The notes beneath the pieces were generated by a model. The model made no database searches. It was not told the DNA's origin and saw only the letters and a program-made list of their open reading frames with translations. Below, in pieces: positions 50,439 through 64,000 of a DNA stretch of 64,000 nt (position 1 is the first letter of the stretch; every line of letters begins with the position of its first letter). The position numbers and the translations under genes are program-made. This DNA is from Trichopria drosophilae. Taxonomy: Eukaryota; Arthropoda; Insecta; Hymenoptera; Diapriidae. The stretch covers positions 124,410,501 to 124,474,500 of the forward strand of contig CM059584.1 in NCBI GenBank assembly GCA_030407085.1. The letters run 5' to 3'.

Positions 50439-51648
50439 GGAACCGCTAAAAAACACCCTTTTTAGCAGAATTAGTAAAAAACTACTTATCGAAGAACGAA
50501 AAATCGGAGCTAATTACTTTAGTAAGGTTTTTTTATTTAATGAAGAAAACTATGTATTTATTAATCAAGTTTTACTAATTTCAAATTTTTCATTGTATTT
50601 TTAATACTTTATAACCGAAATGATTAAGTTAATTTTGATTAATAAAATAGTTTTTACTAATAAATTAGTACTTTCACTCGTCGTTAATAAAGTGAATACT
50701 AATTCAATTAGTGGCTGATAATGTACTCCTTCATAAGTAGTTTTTGACTCGTTCAAATGTAGAGAACAAAATCGTCTTAAAGTACAATGTACTTAGTAAC
50801 GTTTAACATTTTTTTTTAGTTCTCTATGTGACTGCTATATAAAATTGATTTCAGTATTATATCATATGTAGTTGCTCCTAAGCAAGGTAAATATGAGGAA
50901 ACAAATTTAATCAATGATGTATTCATTCTCGAATGAAACTGAATTCTGTTTCGATTAAAACAATGCATTATTTGCAAATCCTAATATATATATTGGACTT
51001 CGGTTCGAAAAACTGTCAAAACAAAAGGAGGACAGGTAAAGAAACCGACAGCCAAAAAGCCTGCAATCTAAATGCTGACAGTAAAAAACCGACAATTGAA
51101 GGTCTGCTTGTCAATGTGTCTATTCTTTTTTATCTGTCGGCTTTTTGACTGTCGGCGTTTTGACCTATCGGCTTTTTGATTTGTTGGTTTTTCGAACCAC
51201 AGCCCGTACATTTGTATAATACTGAAACCAATTTTATGTAGCAGTCAATTGTTAAAATTCTTATGAAATTTCCAAAATCACTTATACAGAGAACTACAAA
51301 AAAAATTTGTTAAACGTTACTAAGTAACATTGTACTTTAAAACTATTTTATTCTCTACATTTCAACAAGTTAAAAACTACTTATAAAAGAATAGAATGTC
51401 ATCCACTAATTACATTAGTATTCACTTTACTAACAAAGAGTATAAGTACTAAATTATTAGTAAAAACTATATTATTAATCAAAATGAACTTAATCTTTTC
51501 AGTTATAAAGTATTAAAAACACAATGAAAGATTTGAAGTTAGTAAAACTTGATTAATAAATGCACAGTTTTCTTCATTAAATATGCTCGCTCTTTAATAA
51601 GTAGTTTTTTATTAAATCTGCTAAAATATGTATTTTTTTAGCGGTTCC
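50439..51648. mobile_element. Foldback with ~370-390-bp arms, interrupted by a second foldback
   Basis: The left arm, 50439-50829 (GGAACCGCTAAAAAA ...), is inverted at 51283-51648 (... TTTTTTTAGCGGTTCC). Paired blocks include AAGTAGTTTTT, AGTATTCACTTTA, TTAATCAAGTTTTAC and CGTTACTAAGTA. The loop between the arms (50830-51282) contains copy 3 of the CGGCTTTTTGAC family. That copy probably inserted into the loop. No coding capacity. Confidence 0.75.
50997..51206. mobile_element. CGGCTTTTTGAC-family foldback, copy 3 (~210 bp)
   Basis: Left end CTTCGGTTCGAAAAACTGTC; right end GGTTTTTCGAACCACAGCCC. Units such as CCGACAGCCAAAAAGCC on the left turn into GTCGGCTTTTTGACTGTCGG on the right, around a centre near 51110. 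The 71-codon frame through it is repeat-derived. Confidence 0.75.
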
Positions 51649-54600
51649 CTGTCTTAAATTGGGGTCTGAATGCTGTACTTTATACATGAACACAAATGAT
51701 TATTGCTTGTATAAACGTAGATTAATATTGTGTTTATATTTTTTGAAAAATAGAACCAAATGCCAAAATCGAATTAATGATTCAAACAACATCTTTTAGT
51801 TTTTTATTTCATAAATCAAAGAAATATTAAAGCTTGAAGTTACGAACTTCTATGAATAGAACAAGACAATATTTTTTCAAAATCCTGCAACGCAAATAAT
51901 TACTGGTACGCTCACATCATTTATTAGCACAACAAATCGTAGACTTTTAATTATTTTCCACGGAATTATAAAATTATAATCAGTATATTATATTGTGAAA
52001 ATTCGACAATTCTTGATTTACTACATAAATATATTCGCTTTTTAAGTTTTGTAGATAGTACAAAGTACAAAATGTCTATAACAAACCTAGAAATATTTAA
52101 TAATTTCAAGTTATAGCGCTGAATAGCAATATATAGATATTCATTACAATTTACCCAACCAGTCGATCATTATTGACAAAACATATTATGACACTACTAT
52201 CACTGCCTGTCAATTATGTCGGTTTTGCTAATCATAGTATTCGAATCAAATTTTATTTATGTAACTTTTCTTATAGAAATAAGTATTATTAAATGGATTT
52301 GCGTTGTGTAAATAATGATTCAAAATTCAAGAAAAGTTTACTGGTCGTATTCAGTTTATAAGGGGTAAACTGAGTAAAAATGAAATTGAAATCATTAAAC
52401 GTTAAAGTATACTATTATTCATTAATTTCCTCCTTTCTGCAAACCTGGAATGTCATAAATATACATCATTCTTATGCATATAAGAAAAATTGTTGCGTAT
52501 TCTTCCTTACATTCTGTATAATATAACGACTATCCACAGAAATTCACAGTTACCGTTTTTATTTGGTTATATTCGCATACTAACTTAGCACACATATTTG
52601 CGGACGATGAAAGTAGTAGAAATAATAAGAATTAATAGGATTACACATGTGTTTTAATAAGCAGACTATAACCAAAATGTATTTAGGCCATTTTTAAAGC
52701 AAAAGCAAGACATTTCTCGGTCTCTTGAGTACCTTGTCATTTTAATGATGTGTTTTTAGATTTACAATATGTATCATCCAGTAATAGACTGCGCAATATA
52801 TATTAACAACTAACAAATATAAATCAACGATAAAAATGTTATTCCATTTGAATGAATACGACAAAAAGAAGATATCACATGTAATTTCAATGTACAGTAT
52901 TATATTAATTTAAATTCAATTCTTCTTATGTTATAAATATTGAAACACGTGTTTATATCTGACCTATACTCTCCATGTATGAATTGAAATACTATATTTT
53001 TATGTTGTAAAGTTACGACAGAGAAAAAAGTTTATTTAAAAAAAGAGCTACCCGTCAAGTAGTAACGGCAATTACGAAAGTTAGTTGTTTCACGTCATAG
53101 CTATTTCAAGTGATACTACTTATTTTTTTCGTGTATATAATATTTTAGCATAAATTAGTAAAAGCGACTGTTTGAAAACATATTTATATAAAAAGAAAAA
53201 TACTACAAAGGACGTACCCAGCGATGAACGTCAGTATCCAAGACAATAATGGTAGGGTTTCTTATTTGTAAATTTGGAACTGTACTATTAACGCAAATAA
53301 ATAGTAGCATAGGAGTGCGCCTTGACTAATTGTAACGCATTTAAACAGATGTTCTATGTGTTTGGCTTAGACAAATGTAATAGACAAAATTCTGATCAGA
53401 TCCAGAATTTTTAAAAGTTAGTAAGGATGAAAATTAAGTTCCGTCCACATGACTTCATATATGTATATCAGCGAAAATATTCGTTTATTTTCGAACTAAA
53501 AAATATTTGTACATTACTACCAAATCACGGATATACATTCTACCAAATGTAAACATATGCTACCGTAGTTATTATTCTATCGTTCGTGTATTGCAAATCA
53601 TCAACATACGCTCTAAAAAAAGTAAAACTAGATGTATATGTTATAAAAATCGGCCAAATCAATCAAGATATCTATATGTCAACAAAATGTTTCAAGTTTT
53701 TTTTAACTGAAATAAAATTGTAAAATTGCTTCGATATATCATGGAATAACCTCAATATGACTCATAAATTATGAAAATGTATTAATATTAAAAAAATTAG
53801 AACAAGACATGAAGACTTTTATGAAATTCAATTTCACAACACCAACAAATAAAGTATTTGAAATGTACTATTATTCTCATAAGTTTCTATGAATAAATTT
53901 AAAATTATGTCGAAATAGTGCAGATTTTGGTAGTTATTTATATAGCTTCATAAGTAATATAAATAATTTTCTAAGAGGTTACAGCAGTCTAGAACGTCGA
54001 AAAATCACTTAATTTAAAGATTTTTAAGGGAAAACAACGATAGAAATAAATATTTAGTTAACAAATTATTTTTCTATTATAAGTCAATATTTTGTTGCGA
54101 CTATTCAAATAAATATTTACTTGAAATTAGGAAATTTTCTTTCAGTGCAAGTAGACATTCTTAAATTTTGAAAAACAGGCACCATCTTGAAGCTAAAACG
54201 CTTTGCACTCAATATTTTATGTTGACACGTACTCGTCGTTGTAGATTCCGTGTGTACATTACAGATTTCAGAAAAAACATATATTAAAAATTCACGATTT
54301 TTCAAAATAACTCCAACTGCATCTGTTTTTTAAGAAGTTTTGGACTAATTCTTTTGGCAGAATCTGAAAGAACAGACTTTTGCACGTTAGAAACATTGTG
54401 TGTTGATTTTTTTCCTAGGCCATTGGATTATCCACAGCACTGAAATTTGCGTTCAGAAAGTGTCTATCCCATGCTTAAAGGGTTAATAAACTAGTTCGTA
54501 CATTTTATGGTTAAGTATGGTTTATCTTTTTCAAATTGAAATCCCCATTACAACAAATATCACCTAATTGTTAATTAATTTTCAAACAAACGTTTCATTG

Positions 54601-55435
54601 TATTGATGAGTAATGGATTATTATATCAATAGTTACGCTTAATAACCAAGAAATTATTAAAATTTTAATATTTATAATACCATTTTTACTCTCATTTTCA
54701 TAAGGACAGGATATAAAATTGTATATAACATAATTACTGGTGCATTTAGCTGAAGTCGCAATATATGTAGTGTATTTCATTAGTGTACAACTTCTTAATT
54801 TCGAAATTTTGATAATTTTATGAAATTTAACATTAAAATTTACCAGGTTCCAGAGCTCAGTATTCCTCAATAATATCATAGTTGTAAGTCTATTTTTTAT
54901 TTGTTTTTTTTTAAATTTAATTTATGGGAAATATCAAGTATTCAGTTTAGTACTGGGTCTTAATATTTTGTAATGATCCTGGGTATTAATTAATTGTGAT
55001 TGTTATAATACATATTTTATATTTTATAATAATGAAAAACATTAAATATTTTTCTCAAAAAAAGGTAACAAAAAGGCATTGTGTTACTACAGTCCGAACT
55101 AAGTTTATTTATTAAATTGTACGTCGTTTTCAAGTGTGGACTACATTCAACCATTATTTTACTGGGGCCAGATAGTATGCACATATCTTTTTATTACTCA
55201 TTTAATACGCCATAATAATATTTGAGTTGAATTATTTATTAATAAATTGGTTTTCAGATGAAAGTAACTGTGTCTAAGGAGCAAGTTTAGTCATTAATAA
55301 TCACACTGTTGAAAATGTTCTTAAATTTAATACATTTTTAATGTACACAAGTAAATATATGGTGTCTTAATTTTAAATTAATATACTCAAATATTAAAGA
55401 TTTAATATACATGTATCGCACTCGAATGTCGGTTA
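51649..55435. other. AT-rich intergenic sequence
   Basis: No gene supported; frames up to 94 codons are AT-driven. A possible right end of a TTAA-type element (CTTAAAGGGTTAA, ending 54486) has no visible partner upstream. Confidence 0.4.
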
Positions 55436-55439
55436 GTGA

Positions 55440-55895
55440 TAGATTTTCCATCAGTACAAGATTTTAGTTGTAAAACTTTCTTTCAACAAAATTTTCACCA
55501 TCGCCAGAAGACTTCGGATCTGCAGAGTTATAGCAATGAAAGTTTTACCATGCACACAAGATTTGAAATTTAGAAACTGCTTTCGATAAGACTTTTACCA
55601 TTGATAAGAAATTCCAGATCAAACATTTTCTTCAGAGGAGAGTTTTTTCACCAACAAATGATTTTACATCTAAATTTTTGGTTTAATTAAATGTTATCAT
55701 CGACAGAAGATTTTTAGTTTAAAACCTTCTTTTGGTGATAAATCAACCATCGATTCAAAGTTTTAAATCTAAAACCTTTTTTCAACAAGATTTTTACCAT
55801 CGATAGATTTTGGGTCTAAAGAGTTGTTTTGAAAAAAGTTTTATCATCAATACAATATTTTTTATCTAAAACCTTATACTAATGAAGTTTCTGCA
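55440..55895. repeat. Degenerate ~60-bp tandem array
   Basis: About seven diverged units repeat the order (T)TTTTACCATCGATA / AGATTTTGGATCTAAA / ACCTTCTTT. Examples are TTTTCACCATCGCCAGAAGA, TTTTACCATTGATAAGAAAT, TTATCATCGACAGAAGATTT, TTTTTACCATCGATAGATTT. Spacing varies from roughly 55 to 75 bp. No flanking arms are visible. Confidence 0.65.
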
Positions 55896-56029
55896 GCCCA
55901 AAAATTATCCTACTTTAAAATACTTATGCAAATTATTATACTAATATTAATTGTACATTGACAAAAATAAATAATAACTAGGGTGCCTCCGACCCGGGTG
56001 CCTACAGACTGGGTGCCTACAATACATGT

Positions 56030-56445
56030 TCGTTTATGAGAATATTCCCTTTGCAGCATAGTTAGGAATTAATGGCGGTTGGGGGGGGGGGGGTAGTTCG
56101 AACATATTTTAATATAGTGCAATAATGTTTTGTTTCTGCAATGAATAAAATTTGAAAATAAGCATTTTCACAACTTCGCCCCCGACTGCAGACGAGCCGA
56201 AGTATTAATAAGGCATCCATAAAAACAGGAATAAATTATAAGAACACTCCCTTTGCAGCATAGTTCGGAATTAAGGGGGGAGATGGGAGGAGGAGTTCTA
56301 ACATAGTGTGATATATTATAATAATCCATTGTTTCTAAAATGTATCAAAAATATGAAAATGAGCATTTTCAGAACTTCGCCCCGAACGCAGACCAACCGA
56401 GGTATTAATAAGGCAGCCATAAAAACAGGAATAAAAATAAGTTAG
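56030..56445. repeat. 202-bp tandem duplication
   Basis: Two copies start near CCCTTTGCAGCATAGTT (56047 and 56249). Each carries a G-rich run, a TTTGAAAATAAGCATTTTC-type block, AACTTCGCCCC, CGAAGTATTAATAAGGCA-like sequence, and CCATAAAAACAGGAATAAA at the end. The G-tract differs (long poly-G in copy 1, interrupted in copy 2). A poly-C run follows at about 56503-56518. Confidence 0.75.
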
Positions 56446-56689
56446 GTAATTTCAAATCCAACATATCAGCTGCCGCATTAACAAATAACATTTTATTTTT
56501 TTATGCCCCCCCCCCCCATTAACATACGGATGCATCCAAAACATTGATCAAGTCTAGCGCCTCACTTGGCATCCCTCCTACTCGCCGCCATAAAAATCCT
56601 TAACTTTCACGAGCTTTAGCGAATGTTTTTGAATTATTACCACATTATACCAGTTGTTAAATAGTTCCAATAACATTACCTTCTATAAG

Positions 56690-57118
56690 TTGGGGGGGGG
56701 GGGGGGGTTGGCTACCCGACACCAACATCATAACAAAAATGTTTATGGCCCCCCACCCGGACCCCCTCCCCACCACCACCTCCCCTTGGCTACTCCACAC
56801 CAACATCACAGCAAAAAAAATTATATGTCCCCCCCCTCCCGACCCCCGAAACCCCCTCCCCACCACGACCTCTCCTTGGCTACCCGACACCATCATCACA
56901 GTAAAAAAAATTTTCTCCCCCCCCCCACCCGGACCCCCTCCCCACCACCACCTCCCCTTGGCTATTCGACACCAACATCATAGCAAAAATTTTTTTTTGC
57001 CTCCCCCCCCCCCCGCGCGACCCCCCACCCGAGCCTTCTCTCCACCACTACCTCCCCTTGGCTACGCGACACCATCATCACAGTGAAAATTTTTGTGTGC
57101 CCCCCCCCCCCCTTTCGG
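56690..57118. repeat. C-rich minisatellite bounded by poly-G and poly-C
   Basis: Units start TTGGCTA at 56708, 56786, 56876, 56958 and 57058 (spacing 78, 90, 82, 100). Each has CGACACCAACATCAT-like sequence, an A-rich stretch, then long C runs and CCCCACCACCACCTCCCC. A ~17-nt G run precedes it (about 56691-56707), and a C run follows (about 57099-57112). The Pro/His-rich frames of 109 and 115 codons (+) are by-products; the unit lengths are not multiples of three. The complementary strand has many G4-capable tracts. Confidence 0.85.
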
Positions 57119-57179
57119 GAGTATTATAATGCGACTTAAACTGAAGGAAATGCTTAATTATATATGAGTGATTTTTTTC

Positions 57180-57660
57180 ATGTTTATTCGTTTTTACGAC
57201 ATTACTGTTGGTTTTTCGAAAAAAATGTATAGAACCTTTTTTGTAGAGAATTCGATGCTCTATCTTTTTTGTTTGAAACATTTTTTTGTGTGATTTGTAT
57301 TTCAAAACGAAAAATGCAAAAAACTTGTTTTTTTGTTGTTTTTTTAACCGACCATCCAGTAATCTTGTATGGATATACTCCAAAAACTAATCAGATCTGC
57401 GTTTTACCATGCCAAACTGAAATATAGCAGCAAATTTTAAATCGGCCTTACCGTGTGCGCGATATCGCGAGACATAAAAACGGGACGTACGTACGGACGT
57501 ACGTACAAGATCACGGACACACATTTTTTTTTTCGTTTTTTGGCTTCCTTAGGGTCTGAAACGTGGACATTTGATGAAAAACTATAGGGTAATTTTTTTG
57601 CCCGAGGTGACCAAATTCAATACTTCGTCCAGACTTAAGGTCTGGGTCGAAGTAATAAGT
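57180..57660. repeat. Mosaic repeat related to the 12.2-kb element
   Basis: The part at about 57190-57340, in reverse complement, resembles the core of 12540-12690: TAGAGCATCGAATTC versus TAGAGCATCAAATTC, and GATTTGTATTTC...AAATGCAAAAAAC in the same orientation nearby. It is followed by a GC-rich patch, TGTGCGCGATATCGCGAGAC (about 57453-57472), and a palindromic ACGTACGTACGGACGTACGT run (57488-57507). Confidence 0.45.
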
Positions 57661-60600
57661 GTAAGAAATGACGATAAGAATTACAAATAATTTCAGTTCC
57701 TCGACTTTATGAAAAAATGTATTAACATATTTTATTCATGCTAACCTTTACATACACTTCATAAAATTTAATATACCCGTATATTAGTTTTAAAATAATC
57801 ATGAATATTAAATTTAATATACTTGCATATGCAAATGATTTCATATACATCTATATTAATTTTGGCGACAATATTTTCAAAAGTGCAGTTTATAATTATA
57901 TTCTGGCCTTGTTTCCTTATCCTAGACTTTTATTCTAAATTGGTCCCTTGTATAAACGAAAATAATATTTAAAAAGAAAGTATACAGAAAAAATGAAATA
58001 GTTGGAACTACTAACTAGGTAGTACGATAAGACAAGAACATCGTTTTTACTTAATTTTATTATCTAAATGGTGATCTCGACAAATTAGGTATAGTCAAAA
58101 CTCCTATTTAAGTAGTATGTATAAAATCAAATAAAAAACGCAGTTGTGCCAGATCCTACTAGATAGATGTTAAATCCGTGTATTTCTTTTTCCGTATAAT
58201 AAAAGTTTAGGAAAATTTATATGAAGAATAGCCCTTCAATTTGTTCTAAATTATTTGTTTGACGAGGAATTAGACGAAAAGTTTTCTTGATTTACTGTAA
58301 AACACCAACATCCAAGTTTAATGTTACGTATTAATGTTAACATTAATTTATCCAATTCTTCTGGAATTATTGCTCATGATTAGAATGTTAGCTAATTGTA
58401 CTTGCAATTGTACGTAATGTACTGTTCAATATGTAGAATGCAATTTATAATACTTTCCATCAATTTAGAAAGGAACATTATTAAGTAATAAGTGCATTAT
58501 AGTTATAAAAATGGAAATAAATGCCACATGAGGAACTATCGTCTAATCTTGTTGATAATATTATGTTCCGAAATTACTTCGTTGCATTATCGTTGATAAA
58601 TTACGAAGTGTGTTAAATCGTCATAACAGAATACTCGGTTACGGAGATATTTTTTATTTTCTTACTTTATTTTAATAGACTTCAAATATACTGAAGTTTT
58701 TCTAAGGCCTTCAAAATAATTTTACGGTTACTATACTAGTTCAATGTAATAATTTAGGTTTATGCGACCTAATCTAAATATGACTGTAATCAAACTTGAC
58801 ATACTGCTAGAATTTGTAAACATGACATAGATTATCCTACAAAATATTCCAAGTCTTCTTTATGTATTATAAAAAGTATTTCTAGTAATGGCATATTTTA
58901 TGAAACTCAAGAAGCATTTTTTTTGCATAACATATTCATGTCAATGCAATTTTACCATTAAAAGTTTAAATATTAGTCATATAAAGAGAGCGATGAAACA
59001 ATATTTAGGAATCTTTCTAATTGTTTATAATTGTAATTTAATTTGAATATAATTCAACTTTAGAATAAATTTTCATAGAATATTAATATCTTCGTATTTG
59101 ATCAGATACCAATTATTTTTTTAGTTGCTATATACCAAAGTTTAATAAAGTTTATTGTTTTTAAAAACTAAAATTGTTAAAATTAAAGAAGACATTATAG
59201 TTGCCATTTGGTTTGAACAGCCACTTTTTAAGTGTACTTACTATATTCATTTTAAGGTGTCCAGGATGCGATGTAGATATGGATTAAGCATATAAAAATG
59301 GTAAGGGAATGATGAAAAAATGTATAATCAGAAAATACTATATATTTTGGTTAATTTTCGATACGTCTATTAAAAGTGGTTTTGGAAAATCCTAAGCACC
59401 ACAAACAGCATCCTCTAAAACACAAGATACAATGATCCCCAAATATTTGTTCGTATTGTAATGATTCAAACTTAATACTATGACACAATTGCGCCCTATC
59501 GATGGTAACTGGTTTAATTATGAGCAATTTAAATTGAATATCTTGGTAAATCTATTAGCAATCAAATTTTAGAATGTATAAAATGCAAGTAACTAGCATA
59601 ACAGGTTATCAAATTTCTAAAAGCTATTATGGAAATGTAAGTATTTTTCTTAACAGTATAAATAAATAGAGCTGAAACTTAAGCAAAATATATTATACTC
59701 ATAAAAAACTTTTCTTAAAAATTACAAAAAGTTATCTTAACATTATAGAAAACACTGCAAACATTTATTTAACGCGAACTTAACTATTATATGGAATGAA
59801 TAGATTCAATGTTATTTTAAAAAGAAACTAGAACTTCGGAATTAAAGTTAATGCATTTATATTTATAATGTGAATCTAATAAGCCGTCCGTAAAAAAAAA
59901 ACACTTAAAAAATGTTCCATGATAAATTGGGTTTATATCAGTTTGGAAGTGATGTTAAATTTAATGAACACATTTTTGCAATTACAAAAACCGGTTATCA
60001 GCGAAGTTTGATTTAGATTTTCCTGAATTATGTTATTCTAATTTTATTTCGTACGTCAATAGTATATATTGAAACTGTGCAATATGGAAGGAATAATCTT
60101 AAATAAAAATTTAAGATTTAATGCATTTGGGAAAGACAAGATGAACTTATAAAAAGTACACAATTATTTGGACTATAATATAATTACGATGATTTTCGAA
60201 CGATACCAATTAGTTTGACGGTTAATTTAAAGATTAACTATGAACAGCTTGGACGGATGTGCATTAACATTCTGATTATGAACCGTTTATAAAAAAGGTA
60301 CAACTAAACTACGTAATTTATTACTGTGTTCTTACATTGGTTTGACATAATTTTGAAAACTAATTAAATTTATTAAACAATATATGAAATCTATATTTTT
60401 TAATATAATAGTATAACATCCAGTGTTTCACTTCAAGCGAGTTGCTATTTTTTACTCATTATGTCATTACTGACCAATCTTAAAGATATATCATAAGGAA
60501 ACGTCAATCACGATTTTAACAACAAAATGTTTTTATCCGACCGATCCCAGACAATGTAAATATAAGCAATTGTTTACTTCATGAGGCAAAATAATAAATT

Positions 60601-60900
60601 TATTTTCAGTTCAGAATTAATTTTGGCGGGCATCTTACCTGTATCTAAAATCTTTAATTTCGCTTTGATAACATCCAACTCAGTTGAATGACACTCGTAA
60701 TGCATCTTAAAATAATACGCTAGCACGTAAATGATATGATATACCTGTATGTTATCAAGAAAAGCAAATTCTTCGAATGCATGTCTGATGTGTTTAATGA
60801 ATGAGATAATATCAATGGCAAATTCTATACAGCTGTACTGAGGAAATTAAAAAATATTGAAATCGGTAATCTGTCGATACGGAAGACATCGATTAGATAA
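57661..60900. other. AT-rich intergenic sequence
   Basis: No gene, RNA gene or repeat could be supported. Two AGATAA (GATA-factor type) sites occur near the protease, at 60804-60809 and 60895-60900. GATA factors drive midgut protease expression in insects, but such short sites are common by chance here. Confidence 0.4.
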
Positions 60901-61014
60901 TCTTCGTTTGATTCAGACATGATTACGAAGAATAAACGTAGGAGGGTTTTAGCCGTTTGTATAAAAGCGATCTTCCACAAATCTGAAACAGCACCAGTGA
61001 ACCACATTGTCGCT

Positions 61015-63593
<2,579 letters not shown>

Positions 63594-63651
63594 TTTAACC
63601 ATTTATATGTTGAACGATTTGTGCGAACCATTATTTATCTTTATTGACTAA

Positions 63652-63675
63652 AATAAATATATTATTGTTAATAAA
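63652..63675 (+). terminator. Two polyadenylation signals, protease
   Basis: AATAAA at 63652-63657 and again at 63670-63675, 59 and 77 nt after the stop codon. The short spacing is typical of insect digestive protease mRNAs. Confidence 0.75.
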
Positions 63676-64000
63676 ATGAAAAGTAGTGAGTGATTATAAA
63701 ATACTTTTTCCGCCCAGGTCCCTGAAAATTAAAATATACATTCACGTTATCCATAAAATGAATGTAGATATGGTCATTACTCAGAAGTCTTTACATTTTG
63801 CAATGTTGTGTAATATTTTTATGCTTTTAATCATCAACGTGGTAAAATATTCTATTGAAATATCTATGAATCCTGGCAGAAAACGAAGCTGCTTTCTGTC
63901 TAGTTTTTTTTTTTTTTTTTGTTATATGACATAAAATGACAACACTTAGTATAATTTACTTGACAAATTCAACTACCATTGTGAAGTTGAGTCGAGAATA
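63676..64000. other. 3' flank, no gene seen
   Basis: AT-rich sequence with an 18-nt poly-T run at about 63903-63920. The 82-codon + frame at 63686-63934 ends in a Ser/Phe run created by poly-T and is not supported. Confidence 0.45.

Noticed and set aside
56654..57086. Proline/histidine-rich proteins of 109-115 residues
   Set aside because: They are translations of the C-rich minisatellite. Unit lengths are not multiples of three, and several frames on both strands are open for the same reason.
60919..61014. Upstream in-frame ATG as the protease start
   Set aside because: It would put 32 mostly polar residues ahead of a well-formed signal peptide; the ATG at 61015 has a better context and gives the usual length.

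Overview
The window looks like insect nuclear DNA. It is strongly AT-rich and contains intron-split genes with insect-type products, long introns, and many inverted-repeat (foldback or MITE-like) elements. I do not assign an insect order; the protease pocket residues resemble the hymenopteran chymotrypsin-2 / brachyurin type, but that alone is weak evidence.

Two genes can be reconstructed, both on the + strand. The first is a divergent SLC16 / monocarboxylate-transporter-like membrane protein of 677 residues, built from ten coding exons between 25145 and 49443. All phases agree, including a short first exon at 25145-25314 and one GC-AG intron. The second is a secreted chymotrypsin-like S1 serine protease of 246 residues, in five exons between 61015 and 63593. 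It has a full catalytic triad and the Gly189/Asp226 pocket of brachyurin-type enzymes. Nothing in the sequence links the two functionally.

The rest is mostly repeat-derived. Region 1-25 kb: an unassigned reading frame near 0.55-0.96 kb, a TA-flanked terminal-inverted-repeat (TIR) element (4214-5460), three copies of a small hairpin repeat, foldback elements at 7745-8540, 12196-13127 and 17775-19175, a GC-rich promoter-like island at 19.55-20.15 kb, and a decayed foldback copy near 23 kb. Region 25-49.4 kb (transporter gene): the introns hold two 1.3-kb palindromic elements with TTAA flanks and CCC/GGG ends, a three-layer nest of inverted repeats in intron 8, a tRNA-derived SINE head inside CCTGATCAGG-type repeats, two copies of a foldback built from CGGCTTTTTGAC-like units, and a decayed protein fragment.

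Region 49.4-60.9 kb (intergenic): a foldback carrying a third copy of the CGGCTTTTTGAC family as a nested insertion, a degenerate ~60-bp tandem array, a 202-bp tandem duplication, and an extreme C/G-tract minisatellite. Region 60.9-64 kb: the protease and its 3' flank.

The most unusual theme is the density and nesting of long palindromic elements. Unrelated-looking families share a motif (TTTTCGAGGTCGCT ... CCAATATGGCGG), and TTAA target sites recur. All family calls were made by eye; no database or alignment was run.
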